DNA of 64,000 bases from Syntrophobacter fumaroxidans MPOB (GTDB lineage: Bacteria; Desulfobacterota; Syntrophobacteria; Syntrophobacterales; Syntrophobacteraceae), in contig NC_008554.1 in the NCBI RefSeq assembly GCF_000014965.1, forward strand, positions 1,414,001 through 1,478,000, given 5' to 3'. A program made the translations under genes and the position numbers. Below, in pieces: positions 26,058-35,338 of the stretch (positions are counted from its first letter, which is position 1; the number at the start of each line of letters is the position of its first letter). Below the pieces are notes generated by a model. It did not search any database. It saw only the letters and a program-made list of their open reading frames with translations, and had not been told where the DNA came from.

Positions 26058-27482
26058 CTAATCTTTCTTGGCCACAGCGGGCTCCGGGATCGCTTTGGCT
26101 CCGAAATGGTGTTCAAAGGTGAAATACATCACCGCGCCGACCAGCAGGCCCATGGTGGGACCGGACCACAAAGGGTTGTTCCACAGCTTGACGTAGTTGG
26201 AAGTCACCAGCACCGCGCCCATGATGCCCGCAATCCCCCGCTGCAGGTTGTTCTGACACATGGCAAAAGCCAGATAGACGCACAGATAGCCCTGGATCAG
26301 CAGGGTCAGCGCAAAGCCGATGTCCTTGGCCGGCAGTATGAACTGAACAATCGGATGGATGGCCAAACCAATGCTCATGCCCCAGAAAATCGAGGTGGCG
26401 CCGCCCCAGTAAGATGGCTCCTCCTGGGGCGTCGCACTCTTGAAGCGATTCACCACCAGGGCCTGACCACCTGTCCACTGGGGTCCGGCCAGCGGAAGGT
26501 AAGGTCCGAAGGTTGCCAGGATGAAATTGCGGATCGCGCAGATGATGTGGTTGCGGGAGACCTCCACGACCACTTTCTCGTCGGGCCGGGCCTCGTTGGC
26601 ATCGTCGGCCAGAGCCTGCAGGACGAGGATGTCGCCGAAGGCGAGCACATAAGCCACCACGGCCAGCGAAAGAGCAGCCGCGAAGTGATTGAGCGACGGC
26701 CAGCCCACGGACATCAGACTGATCGAACCGATCATCTTGCCGACGGGCATGTCAATAAAAAAGCGATCGAAAACTCCGACCGGCGAAGGGATTTCACCGG
26801 TCAGCCACCCGACGGCGTAACCGATGACAAACCCGGGGGCAAGGCCGAAGCTCGCCACCCATGCGAACCATCCGTATTTTTTCTTGTAACGCTGAGCCGT
26901 GTCTGAGAAGAGGATAAACAGCCCCCCGAAAGACGCCGAAAAAAAGGAAACGGGCATTTTGCTGACAAAGGGCTGGGACGGATCGAAAACCCGCTGCAGG
27001 AATGCGAAACCGGCACCCAGCAAAATGCCGGCCCGCATGCTGATGGGAAAGTGCTTGACCACCTTGCTCGTAAGACCGGTGCCGCCCAGGATCAGGAAAA
27101 TGAGTCCCACCAGAACCTGCAGGGCGATCATGGCCTGGATCCGTTCCGGCCCCTCCGAAAAGCCGGTGAGGAAGGTGATGTAGAGCGGGATGCCGGCGGT
27201 GATCCAGCCTGCGATGGACGGGTCGCCGAAAGAAGTGTGCAGCAGGTAGAGAAAATTGTTCACCATGACCATGAAGACGGCCACTTCGATAGGAATCCCC
27301 AGCACCTTGTTCAAAGCAGGCACAATGCCCAACGGCACACAACACAGGATTGCACCCTGGATGAAATCCTGGTATTCGACCCGGTAGTGGATAAACGGTA
27401 TCCTTAGCTTCAATTTTCCGCCGACATACGGCTGCTCTTCCCCATATTCCCTTGCGACAGCTCCAGATCTGATCGTTTGCAT
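26058..27482 (-). CDS. Multi-spanning membrane permease (NCS2-like)
   Basis: The 474-residue protein has about twelve hydrophobic segments. It starts at ATG 27482 behind AGGAGAGGAAA. The central region (LLGAGFAFLQRVFDPSQPF; FGDILVLQALADDANEARPD) and the repeat organisation are reminiscent of xanthine/uracil-type NCS2 permeases, but signature residues are not certain, so this is a fold-level guess. It lies downstream of the CoA-transferase gene on the same strand with a ~495-base gap, and upstream of a small membrane protein. A carboxylate substrate would fit the neighbourhood; that is inference. Confidence 0.6.
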   Translation of the reverse strand: MQTIRSGAVAREYGEEQPYVGGKLKLRIPFIHYRVEYQDFIQGAILCCVPLGIVPALNKVLGIPIEVAVFMVMVNNFLYLLHTSFGDPSIAGWITAGIPLYITFLTGFSEGPERIQAMIALQVLVGLIFLILGGTGLTSKVVKHFPISMRAGILLGAGFAFLQRVFDPSQPFVSKMPVSFFSASFGGLFILFSDTAQRYKKKYGWFAWVASFGLAPGFVIGYAVGWLTGEIPSPVGVFDRFFIDMPVGKMIGSISLMSVGWPSLNHFAAALSLAVVAYVLAFGDILVLQALADDANEARPDEKVVVEVSRNHIICAIRNFILATFGPYLPLAGPQWTGGQALVVNRFKSATPQEEPSYWGGATSIFWGMSIGLAIHPIVQFILPAKDIGFALTLLIQGYLCVYLAFAMCQNNLQRGIAGIMGAVLVTSNYVKLWNNPLWSGPTMGLLVGAVMYFTFEHHFGAKAIPEPAVAKKD

Positions 27483-27977
27483 GTTTTCCTCTCCTGTAAA
27501 GGAGTCCTCCCCACAAGAACCCTTTTCGTGTCTCAACAGACAGCAACGCCCTCGACCATCCCCCCAAAACGACGATGTTGCCCCCCGCGCAAAGCCGCAC
27601 TCAATCCCTCTGCCTCGAGGCAGCCGGTATCCGGGCGGAATGCAGCCGCACCCGGAAAGTCTTGCGTTGGAGCTTTCGCAATGATGGCGATCACCACCTC
27701 CCTTCCTTCAAGCTGGACACTTGCCATATCCGAGACTGACTCCGAACGCCCCGCGCCGAACCTTCCGGCACATTACGGCGATCACCTGCGGGCAAACGAC
27801 CCGCCACGTGTCGCTTTCCAGACGGCCCGCGCAGTCAGAACCGATCCGCCCCCCTGTCCCCGCACTGAACCCTGCCGTACAGGCGAACATGCAGACTCCG
27901 GGTTGACACCCGGAGCAGTTCTCCCTCCCCGTGCGTTGTGTGCTCCGACTTCCACCCCGCCAACTTCCGTTTCGGTA
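27483..27977. other. Intergenic region between CoA transferase and permease
   Basis: About 495 bases without a supportable gene, repeat or clear -24/-12 promoter on the minus strand. Confidence 0.35.
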
Positions 27978-29558
27978 TCAGCCGCCGTTTTTGCCCAGTA
28001 TCTCCGCCTTGATGCCCATGGGCGTCTTCTCATCGAATATGCGCGCGTCCATCTGCTTGAGATCCGGGGCGATCAGGGGCTTGAACTCCATCTGCGCCAG
28101 GATGTCCTTGTCCAGGTCCACTCCGGGCGCGATTTCGATGAGCGTCACCCCTTCGGGCCTCAGCGCGAAAACCGCGCGCTCCGTCACGTAGAGAATCTTC
28201 TGACCGCTGCTGCGCCCGTACTCCCCGCTGAACGTGATGTGCTCGACCTTGTCCACCAGCTTCCTGACCTTGCCTTCGGTGACGATCTTGAGCCTGCCGT
28301 TGCCCACCTCCACCTTGAGCCCGTTGGCCGTGAGCGTCCCGCAAAACACCACCCGGGGAGTGCTCTGCGTGATGTTGATGAATCCCCCCGATCCCGCGAT
28401 GCGCGGCCCGAACTTGCTCACGTTCACGTTGCCGAACCGGTCCATCTCCGCCATTCCCAGAACGGCCAGGTCCAGCCCGCCCCCGTCGTAGAAGTCGAAC
28501 ATGTTGGGATGGTCGATGATCGCCTCCGGGTTCACCGCCGTGCCGAAATACAACCCACCCAGCGGCACGCCCCCGATGACTCCGGGCTCAACGGTCATGG
28601 TCAGGCTCCCGCTGATCCCCTCCTCGGCAGACACCACCCCCACTCCAGGCGGCATCCCGATCCCAAGGTTCACCACCGCATCGGGCACCAGCTCCATGGC
28701 GCACCGCCGGCACACCACCTTGCGCTCGCTCATGGGCAGAGGCGTCACGGCGCTCAGCGGCACCCGCGTCTCCCCGCAAAGACTCGGGTTGTACTGCTCG
28801 GCCATGGGAATCTGCCAGTGGTTCTCCGGCTTGGCCACCACCACCACGTCCACCAGCACCTTGGGCAGCTTGACCATCATCGGATGGATCGTTCCCGCCT
28901 GCACCAGCCGCTCCACCTGCACGATCACGATCCCCCCGCTCCCCTTGGCCGCCAGCGCCAGGGCCAGAAACTCCAGCGAGATCGCCTCGTGCTCGATGGA
29001 GACGTTGCCGTTCTCATCCGCGCTGGTCCCGCGCACGATGGCCACGTTCACCGGAAACGCCTTGTAGAACAGGTACTCTTTGCCCCCGATTTCCATCAGC
29101 TCCACGTACGTGTCCTTGCTGATCGAATTCAACCGCCCGCAACGCTCCCGCGGATCCACGAACGTCTTCAATCCCACGTGCGTCAATACCCCGGGCTTCT
29201 TCGAAGCGATGGCGTGGTAGAGGTGCATGATCGTCCCCTGCGGAATGTTGTACGCCTCGATCTTCTCCTCCACCGCCAGACGGATGATGTCCGGCTGAAG
29301 CCCCCAGTGCCCCGAGATCACCTTTCGGATCAGCCCCTCCTTGCCCCACCGGTTCAACCCCCAGTTGGACTTGCCGTCGTTCTGGCTGGCACCGTGCGTC
29401 AATATCAGGTCCCTCGGCTCTCCGGTCTCAAGAAACCGCTTCTCCATCGCCAGCGATAGCTCCTCCGGATGACCCATCCCCACAAATCCCGATATGGCGA
29501 CCGTATCCCCACTCTTGATCAGTTTGACCGCCTCCTCGGCAGACATGAACTTCGCCAT
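27978..29558 (-). CDS. Acyl-CoA:acetate/propionate CoA transferase (fused alpha-beta)
   Basis: A 526-residue single-chain family I CoA transferase, the size of propionate CoA transferase (Pct/YdiF). The N-terminal half begins AKFMSAEEAVKLIKSGDTVA and has GFVGMGHPEE. The C-terminal half has VVNLGIGMPPGVG and the active-site region MTVEPGVIGGVPLGG, where Glu forms the CoA thioester. It exchanges CoA between short-chain acids and acyl-CoAs, e.g. activating propionate, which fits a syntrophic propionate degrader. GGAGAGGAGG precedes ATG 29558. A -24/-12 promoter lies about 85 bases upstream, and a PAS/sigma-54 activator gene is next upstream. Confidence 0.88.
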   Translation of the reverse strand: MAKFMSAEEAVKLIKSGDTVAISGFVGMGHPEELSLAMEKRFLETGEPRDLILTHGASQNDGKSNWGLNRWGKEGLIRKVISGHWGLQPDIIRLAVEEKIEAYNIPQGTIMHLYHAIASKKPGVLTHVGLKTFVDPRERCGRLNSISKDTYVELMEIGGKEYLFYKAFPVNVAIVRGTSADENGNVSIEHEAISLEFLALALAAKGSGGIVIVQVERLVQAGTIHPMMVKLPKVLVDVVVVAKPENHWQIPMAEQYNPSLCGETRVPLSAVTPLPMSERKVVCRRCAMELVPDAVVNLGIGMPPGVGVVSAEEGISGSLTMTVEPGVIGGVPLGGLYFGTAVNPEAIIDHPNMFDFYDGGGLDLAVLGMAEMDRFGNVNVSKFGPRIAGSGGFINITQSTPRVVFCGTLTANGLKVEVGNGRLKIVTEGKVRKLVDKVEHITFSGEYGRSSGQKILYVTERAVFALRPEGVTLIEIAPGVDLDKDILAQMEFKPLIAPDLKQMDARIFDEKTPMGIKAEILGKNGG

Positions 29559-29640
29559 CTGTCGACCTCCTCTCCCTTTCGTTCCCCGTTCCCTCATGTT
29601 GGCATCATGCCGGACAGCACATCGGCTAACCGCTTGATAA

Positions 29641-29656
29641 GGCAAACGTTATGCCA
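29641..29656 (-). promoter_or_regulatory. Sigma-54 (-24/-12) promoter for the CoA transferase
   Basis: Read on the minus strand: TGGCATAACGTTTGCC. This gives GG-N10-GC spacing and matches TGGCAY-N5-TTGC. The start codon is ~83 bases downstream. Two similar 17-bp palindromes (29752-29768, 29835-29851) lie 95-195 bases upstream, like enhancer sites. Confidence 0.75.
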
Positions 29657-29751
29657 GACTCGCAAGGTCGGCCAAAAACCCCGGAGATCTGCGTGACGCG
29701 CCAAGAATGCACACGGCAAGGCACGGCAGGAAGCACAAGGCGGGGCTGCAA

Positions 29752-29851
29752 ACGATGCCGCGAGGCATCGAAAAACGGATGCAGAATCCCCATGAGAGAG
29801 AAGTAGGCGGATAATTCAAGCAGTTACATGACGTGATGCCTTGAGGCATCG
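29752..29851. promoter_or_regulatory. Paired palindromes, candidate upstream activator sites
   Basis: GATGCCGCGAGGCATCG and GATGCCTTGAGGCATCG differ only in the 3-base centre (CGC/CTT) and are spaced 83 bases apart. Each is an inverted repeat CGATGCCT-type site. Their position upstream of a sigma-54 promoter and next to a sigma-54 activator gene suggests enhancer sites. Confidence 0.55.
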
Positions 29852-29950
29852 TCCGATCTGAAAAGCATCACTTCATCGATGTATTCACGCATTGGCGGGA
29901 AATCCGGGCCGCAACGGGCACCGACGCGCATCGGCGGCACCCGGGCGGCT

Positions 29951-31456
29951 TCAGATTTTCAGTCTGGGGTCTTCGAAGCAGGTTTGCATCTTGTCCCCTT
30001 CCAGGCAGACCGCAATGTTGTAGCGCTTGATCTTGCGCACCACCGTCGACTGGTTGAGCTTCAGAGCGGCAGCGGCCTTGCGCGTGCTTCCGTATTTCTT
30101 GAGCGCCTGTTCGATCAACTGCTTTTCGACCTGTTCGATGGCTTTGTGGAGCGGCAGGTTTGCCGGAACGACCATCCCACCTTCCAGGGGCAGCGCCTGG
30201 TTGCGGATATAGGCGGGCAAGTGGCGGACGTGAAGCTCCTCGTCTTCGGTCATCACGAGCATGCGTTCGATGACGTTTTCGAGCTCGCGGATGTTACCCG
30301 GCCAGGAATAGGAGAGAAACTGGTCCACCACCGCCGGGGAGAAGCGCTTGTTGAACTGATAGCGTTTGTTGATCCTTTCCAGGAAATACTGGACGAGCAG
30401 CGGGATGTCTTCCTTGCGCTCCCGCAGGGGCGGGATCTCGATGGAGACCACGTTCAGCCGGTAGTAGAGATCTTCGCGGAAGGCTCCGGAAGAGACCATT
30501 TCGCGCAAGTTGCGGTTGGTCGCCGCCACGATGCGGGCATCGACCGGGACGGGTTTGAGGCCTCCCACGCGCATGATCGAATGATCCTGAAGGGCACGCA
30601 GCAGCTTCACCTGTAAATTCAGTGTAATATCGCCCACCTCATCGAGAAAGAGCGTCCCCTTTTCCGCCAGTTCGAACATGCCCGGTTTGCCTTGTTTTCG
30701 AGCCCCTGTAAACGCACCCGAGTCGTAGCCGAAGAGTTCAGATTCAAGCAGGTTTTCGGGAATGGCGCCGCAGTTGATCTTGATGAGCGGGCCTTCGTTG
30801 CGCTGGCTGAGCCGGTGAATGGCATTGGCGATCACTTCCTTGCCGGCGCCGGATTCCCCGATGATCAGGACCGTGGAGTCCACCTTGGCGACCTGTGCGG
30901 CCATCTCCAGGACCCGCCTCGTCTCCGGGCTCCTGGCGATGACGTCGCAGTTCCGGGTCAATTGTTGAAAACGCATCTGTTCGAGCTCGGCGGCATAAAT
31001 CTCGTTGAGCTGCTTGGTCTTCTCCAAAAGATCCTTAAGATAGAGAATTTCCGTAATATCCCGGATATTTGCAACAACACGCTTGATCTCGCCGTCCTCC
31101 CCCCAGATGGGGATCGCGGTGGCCATGATTTTCTGCCCGATCTTCTCTCCACGGGTCATCTCGAGCATGATCGTGATTTTCTTTCTCGCCTCGATCGCAG
31201 CGATGACGGAAGACTCGGTGTAGAACTTCTGGGCGACCATATCGCGGGCGTTCTTGCCGACGACAAAGTCGCGATGGATACCGCAGATCCGCTCCCATGC
31301 CGAATTCACCATGACAATGTTGCCTTCGCCGTCACTGATGAACTGGCCGTCGTGGGAGGCCTCAAGGATGTCTTCGAGTTCACAGTCGAGGCACTTATTC
31401 GCCGAACCTTCCGTTTTCGCCATGGCGGAAAAGCAAGGATTGAGCCTACTTACCAT
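29951..31456 (-). CDS. PAS-containing sigma-54-dependent activator next to the CoA transferase
   Basis: A 501-residue NtrC-type activator. A PAS domain covers residues ~20-145 (ILEASHDGQFISDGEGNIVM, RVVANIRDITEILYLKDLLE). The AAA+ domain has Walker A GESGAGKEVIA, the canonical GAFTGA loop, GTLFLDEVGDI and REDLYYRLN. A C-terminal Fis-like HTH reads TRKAAAALKLNQSTVVRKIK. An N-terminal cysteine pair (CLDCELED) is notable. ATG 31456 follows AGGAGG by eight bases. It likely activates the -24/-12 promoter of the downstream CoA-transferase gene, in response to a small molecule bound by PAS. Confidence 0.9.
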   Translation of the reverse strand: MVSRLNPCFSAMAKTEGSANKCLDCELEDILEASHDGQFISDGEGNIVMVNSAWERICGIHRDFVVGKNARDMVAQKFYTESSVIAAIEARKKITIMLEMTRGEKIGQKIMATAIPIWGEDGEIKRVVANIRDITEILYLKDLLEKTKQLNEIYAAELEQMRFQQLTRNCDVIARSPETRRVLEMAAQVAKVDSTVLIIGESGAGKEVIANAIHRLSQRNEGPLIKINCGAIPENLLESELFGYDSGAFTGARKQGKPGMFELAEKGTLFLDEVGDITLNLQVKLLRALQDHSIMRVGGLKPVPVDARIVAATNRNLREMVSSGAFREDLYYRLNVVSIEIPPLRERKEDIPLLVQYFLERINKRYQFNKRFSPAVVDQFLSYSWPGNIRELENVIERMLVMTEDEELHVRHLPAYIRNQALPLEGGMVVPANLPLHKAIEQVEKQLIEQALKKYGSTRKAAAALKLNQSTVVRKIKRYNIAVCLEGDKMQTCFEDPRLKI

Positions 31457-32152
31457 CGTCAGGACCTCCTGATGCGAAAACCGTCAGACATCGCCGTCCG
31501 CGCGGAAGAACCACCGCTCGTCCGTCGAAAAATCCGGTTTAAATGCCGGACCCTCCCGAGTTGCTTATGCAATTCAGGTGCCGACCATGCATCGGCGAAG
31601 CGCCGATCATGAACCGCTCGCGACTCGTCGATCGCGCGAGAATGCGATGCGCCCTCGCCTTTCTTGAAACGCATTTTTCGAACGCGGTCCCATTCCGCAA
31701 TTCATCGATCGATCCCTTTCCTCGGGAACCGCGGACCTTCAGAGGGGGCCGTGATTCCTTCTTCATTAAAAGAATCGTCGTTCAAGCCAATTTTTGCCAT
31801 CAATTATTTCACGTTAAATCGTGTCTGCCAACCTTGTCCCTTCCCGTCCCGCGTCGAGGCGCGCCAACGGCGGGTCCGCCGCCCGGCGAAGCGGAAAGGA
31901 GCCCGGGCGGCCATGCCCCCCGCAGGAGCCTTGAACGCGAACGGGTATCAGACGCCGGTGGATGCGGAAGTCGAACCCGGCCGCCGAATGCACCCGCGCG
32001 GGAGGCCTATTGCGCGCGGACGGAATCGGCGGCGCGTGGTTCATCTTTTGCAAACCATTCACGACAAGGAAGGTTGGGCTTTGTTTGTGGAGTGAAATTC
32101 TTTATACTCTACGTGGAAACGCAAGGGTACATTCGGGGATTGAGGAGCCGCG
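31457..32152. other. Divergent regulatory region
   Basis: About 700 bases between the activator (minus) and the kor-like operon (plus). I see no supported gene. A sigma-70-type promoter is near the right end (32081-32108). Confidence 0.4.
32081..32108 (+). promoter_or_regulatory. Candidate sigma-70 promoter for the 2-oxoacid oxidoreductase operon
   Basis: TTGTTT (32081-32086) and TATACT (32103-32108) are separated by 16 bases, and the first gene starts 44 bases later. The surrounding AT content is higher than in the neighbourhood. Confidence 0.5.
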
Positions 32153-32491
32153 ATGTCAAAGAACACGACTGTCGGGAAAAAGAGCGGGAGCGGAAATTCA
32201 CGAGCCCGAACGGGCTCGCGGAAGCACGAAGGCGGAAAGGAGAATGAGGGCAAGGCGAACAAGGGCAAAAGAGCTTTCCATATCGATATCTTTAAGGGAT
32301 GGTGCAAGGCTTGCGGCATTTGCGCGGCGTTTTGTCCGAGGGAATGCATCCGCCTGGACGAGGACGGCTCGCCTCTGGTGGCGCAGCCCGAACGCTGCAC
32401 CGGTTGCGGCTGGTGCGAACTGCACTGTCCCGACTTCGCCATCAGCGTCAAACCGTTGAAGCATCCTTCCGCCGAGGAAGCGGAGCTCTGA
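32153..32491 (+). CDS. 2-oxoacid:ferredoxin oxidoreductase delta subunit (ferredoxin)
   Basis: A 112-residue protein with a Lys/Gly/Ser-rich, probably disordered N-terminal 40 residues and a bacterial-type 2[4Fe-4S] ferredoxin domain: CKACGICAAFCPREC and CTGCGWCELHCPDFA. KorD/VorD subunits pass electrons from the thiamine-diphosphate catalytic subunits to ferredoxin. It leads the operon; a terminator-like hairpin follows before the alpha subunit gene. The basic N-terminal extension is unusual for the family. Confidence 0.88.
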   Translation: MSKNTTVGKKSGSGNSRARTGSRKHEGGKENEGKANKGKRAFHIDIFKGWCKACGICAAFCPRECIRLDEDGSPLVAQPERCTGCGWCELHCPDFAISVKPLKHPSAEEAEL

Positions 32492-32509
32492 TTCAACATG
32501 CATCGTGCG

Positions 32510-32539
32510 AAATGCCCATCCGCCAGGTTGGGCATTTTC
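32510..32539 (+). terminator. Intrinsic terminator or attenuator inside the operon
   Basis: AAATGCCCA (32510-32518) pairs with TGGGCATTT (32529-32537), followed by T. It lies between the delta and alpha subunit genes and could lower expression of the downstream genes. Confidence 0.65.
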
Positions 32540-32614
32540 ATCCTCACGCCGCCCCGGAATGGCGATTGGCGGAGATGATCGGCGTTTCCCGCCCACTGAA
32601 AGGAGGTGACGAAT

Positions 32615-33760
32615 TTGACCGCTATCAAGAGTCCCGGGCGTCAGCTTCTGCTGCAGGGCAACGAAGCCATCGTGGAGGGAGCCCTGGCCGCCGGTTGCCG
32701 ATTTTTTGCCGGCTATCCCATCACTCCCGCAACGGAAATCAGTGAGGCGATGTCGTACCGGCTGCCGGCCGTGGGCGGCACATTCATCCAGATGGAGGAT
32801 GAGATCGCGAGCCTCGGAGCGGTTATCGGGGCGTCGCTCGCCGGTGCCAAGGCGATGACGGCCACCAGCGGCCCCGGGTTTTCGCTGATGCAGGAGAATC
32901 TGGGTTTCGCATGCGCAGCCGAAGTTCCGTGCGTGATTGTGAATGTCATGAGGGGTGGACCGAGCACGGGACTGCCGACCAACGTGAGTCAGGGGGACCT
33001 GATGCAGGCGCGCTGGGGGACTCACGGGGATCATCCCATCATCGTTCTTGCCGTTTCCACCACTCAGGACTGCTTCGGCATCACCTTGAAAGCCTTCAAT
33101 CTGTCCGAGAAATACCGTACTCCGGTCATTATCCTGGCGGACGAAGTGGTCGCGCATACGCGGGAAAAGATTCACCTTCCACACCCCGAACAACTCGAAG
33201 TGGTCGATCGCATCCGTCCCAACATGCCCCCGGACTGGTACATCCCCTACGAAGACAACAGCCGCGGAGTCCCCCCGATGAGCGCGTTCGGAGACGGCTA
33301 CCGCTATCATGTCACGGGGCTGGTCCATGATGTAAGGGGTTTCCCGACGCAGCGCCCGGACGAAATCGTCGCATTCATGAACCGTCTTTTCCGCAAGATC
33401 AACCAGCACTTCATGGACATCCAGCTGGTGGAGGAGGAATTGACGGCGGACGCCGAAGTGGCGGTGATCGCCTACGGGTCGGTGTCGCGATCGGCGCGCA
33501 GGGCCGTGCGCGAGGCACGGGAACGCGGCGTCAAGGCGGGCCTGATTCAGGTCGTCACCATATGGCCTTTCCCGCGCCAGGCGCTGGAACCCGTGCTGCG
33601 ACGGGTCAAAGCGGTTCTGGTGCCCGAAATGAACATGGGACAGCTTTCCCGCGAAGTGAAGCGAATCAACCAGGGGATGACGCGGGTCGAAACGCTGAAC
33701 CGCATCGACGGGAACCTGATCACTCCCCAGGAGATCCTCACCCGGCTGATGAAACTGTGA
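32615..33760 (+). CDS. 2-oxoacid:ferredoxin oxidoreductase alpha subunit
   Basis: A 381-residue alpha subunit of the KorA/VorB type. It has the domain I start QLLLQGNEAIVEGALAAGCR and FFAGYPITPATEISEAMSY, the pyrimidine-binding ATSGPGFSLMQENLGFACAA, and the domain II segment VAVIAYGSVSRSARRAV. The TTG at 32615 was preferred over the GTG at 32606, because AAAGGAGGTG lies eight bases before TTG and overlaps the GTG. With beta, gamma and delta it oxidatively decarboxylates a 2-oxoacid (2-oxoglutarate or a branched-chain acid) to the acyl-CoA while reducing ferredoxin. Substrate choice cannot be read from sequence alone. Confidence 0.9.
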   Translation: MTAIKSPGRQLLLQGNEAIVEGALAAGCRFFAGYPITPATEISEAMSYRLPAVGGTFIQMEDEIASLGAVIGASLAGAKAMTATSGPGFSLMQENLGFACAAEVPCVIVNVMRGGPSTGLPTNVSQGDLMQARWGTHGDHPIIVLAVSTTQDCFGITLKAFNLSEKYRTPVIILADEVVAHTREKIHLPHPEQLEVVDRIRPNMPPDWYIPYEDNSRGVPPMSAFGDGYRYHVTGLVHDVRGFPTQRPDEIVAFMNRLFRKINQHFMDIQLVEEELTADAEVAVIAYGSVSRSARRAVREARERGVKAGLIQVVTIWPFPRQALEPVLRRVKAVLVPEMNMGQLSREVKRINQGMTRVETLNRIDGNLITPQEILTRLMKL

Positions 33761-33855
33761 GGCCGCCCGGCCTCCGTGTCCGGTCCGTTGATTTCGGTTC
33801 CCGACGGCTCCCATCGGGTTTGCCGTCCCGGCGACGACAATCTTGCGAGGATGAT

Positions 33856-34698
33856 ATGGCGGAAGTCACGACACTGATTCACAAGTACCTGAGACATGAC
33901 AAGAAATTCCCCCATGTCTGGTGTCCGGGCTGCGGGAACGGCATCCTGCTGGGATCGCTCATCCGGGCCATCGGCAGAACCAACTTCGAGAAGGACGAGA
34001 TCGTTGTCGTTTCCGGCATCGGCTGCTCCGGAAGGATCTCGGTCTACGTGGATTTCAACACGCTCCACACGACTCACGGCCGCGCATTGACCTTTGCGAC
34101 CGGGATCAAGCTGGCGAATCCGAACCTTCACGTCATCGTGATCATGGGGGACGGCGACGCCACGGCCATCGGAGGCAACCATTTCATTCATGCCGCCCGC
34201 CGGAATCTCAACCTCACGGCCATCGTCGTCAACAACAACATTTACGGGATGACCGGCGGACAGTACTCACCGACCACCCCATACGGCTCCTACGCCACGA
34301 CCGCCCTGTACGGCAACATCGAACATGCGTTTTCCATCGCGGAGCTCGCCGTCATGGCAGGAGCGGGCATGGTGGCCCGGGGCACCGTATATCATGCCGC
34401 CCTCCTGGATGAGCTCATCGAGAAAGCTCTATACAAACGCGGATTCTCCGTGGTGGAGGTGATCAGTCACTGTCACACCCAGTTCGGGAGAAGAAACAAG
34501 ATGGGGGGCGCCGTGGAGATGCTGCGCCGGCAGAAGGAGTCGGCGGTTCATGTGGAAAAGGCCGCCTCCATGAGCCCCGAAGAGCTCAAGGACAAGTTCA
34601 CGATCGGCGTACTGGTTGACCGGGACATGCCGATCTACACCCAGGAGTACCGGAAGGTCAGGGAGGCGGCCAGGACCGCCCTGTCCAAGACGCGCTGA
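33856..34698 (+). CDS. 2-oxoacid:ferredoxin oxidoreductase beta subunit
   Basis: A 280-residue thiamine-diphosphate-binding subunit. FPHVWCPGCGNGILLGSLI is the N-terminal Fe-S/ThDP region, VSGIGCSGRISVYVDF follows, and the ThDP/Mg motif is IMGDGDATAIGGNHFIHAAR with NNNIYGMTGGQYSPTTP. These match KorB/VorA closely. ATG 33856 gives the usual short N-terminus. The gap to the alpha subunit is ~95 bases and to gamma ~58 bases. Confidence 0.92.
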   Translation: MAEVTTLIHKYLRHDKKFPHVWCPGCGNGILLGSLIRAIGRTNFEKDEIVVVSGIGCSGRISVYVDFNTLHTTHGRALTFATGIKLANPNLHVIVIMGDGDATAIGGNHFIHAARRNLNLTAIVVNNNIYGMTGGQYSPTTPYGSYATTALYGNIEHAFSIAELAVMAGAGMVARGTVYHAALLDELIEKALYKRGFSVVEVISHCHTQFGRRNKMGGAVEMLRRQKESAVHVEKAASMSPEELKDKFTIGVLVDRDMPIYTQEYRKVREAARTALSKTR

Positions 34699-34756
34699 GC
34701 CCCGCGGGCGCGCCGGGAAGGCCGCGCCTTTATCGCGCACGCATGGAGAGTCAAAC

Positions 34757-35338
34757 ATGACAAGATACGAGATCAGGCTGAGCGGTTCGGGAGGACAGGG
34801 ACTGATCGTAGCCGGCATCATACTTGCCGAAGCCGCTGGAATCTATGACGGGAAATTCGTCTGTCAGACACAGAGTTACGGGCCTGAAGCAAGAGGCGGC
34901 GCGAGCAAGTCGGAAGTGGTCATCAGCGACGAGGAGATCGACTACCCCAAGGCGGTCAAGCCCGATCTTTTGCTGGCGATGAGCCAGAGGTCCTGCGATG
35001 CCTTCTTCTTCGACCTGAAACCGAACGGCATACTGATCGTGGATTCGACGTTCGTGAAACAGCTGCCGACGAACATCGCCATGGGCATTCCTTTTACCCA
35101 GCTTGCAAGAGAGAAGCTGGGCAAAGAGATGGTGGCCAACATCATCGCCCTGGGTGCTCTGGCCACTATCAGCGGAGTGGTTTCCCTCAACAGTCTGGAA
35201 GCGGCGGTACTGAACCGTGTTCCCGCCGGAACGGAACAATTGAACAAGAGTGCGCTGGCACAGGGCATCGAGGCTGCCAAGCTGGTTTTGCAGGAGAAGG
35301 CGGACAGACAATCCTATGAGAATTTTATTGACCAATGA
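34757..35338 (+). CDS. 2-oxoacid:ferredoxin oxidoreductase gamma subunit
   Basis: A 193-residue gamma subunit (KorC type): YEIRLSGSGGQGLIVAGIIL at the N-terminus, then QTQSYGPEARGGASKSEVVI, the hallmark of the family, and PTNIAMGIPFTQLAREKLG. A GC-rich hairpin (34707-34728) followed by TTT stands just upstream, so expression may be tuned separately. Its last 23 bases overlap the start of surE. Confidence 0.92.
   Translation: MTRYEIRLSGSGGQGLIVAGIILAEAAGIYDGKFVCQTQSYGPEARGGASKSEVVISDEEIDYPKAVKPDLLLAMSQRSCDAFFFDLKPNGILIVDSTFVKQLPTNIAMGIPFTQLAREKLGKEMVANIIALGALATISGVVSLNSLEAAVLNRVPAGTEQLNKSALAQGIEAAKLVLQEKADRQSYENFIDQ

Larger units (their letters stand above)
29559..29950. other. Intergenic region carrying a sigma-54 promoter
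   Basis: Contains the -24/-12 element at 29641-29656 (minus strand). A direct imperfect repeat, GATGCCGCGAGGCATCG (29752-29768) and GATGCCTTGAGGCATCG (29835-29851), forms two similar hairpins upstream of the promoter, a plausible place for activator binding. Confidence 0.5.

Noticed and set aside
27477-29459. Long open frame (660 codons) antisense to the CoA transferase
   Set aside because: His/Pro/Arg-rich shadow sequence without homology; the minus-strand gene is a complete CoA transferase.
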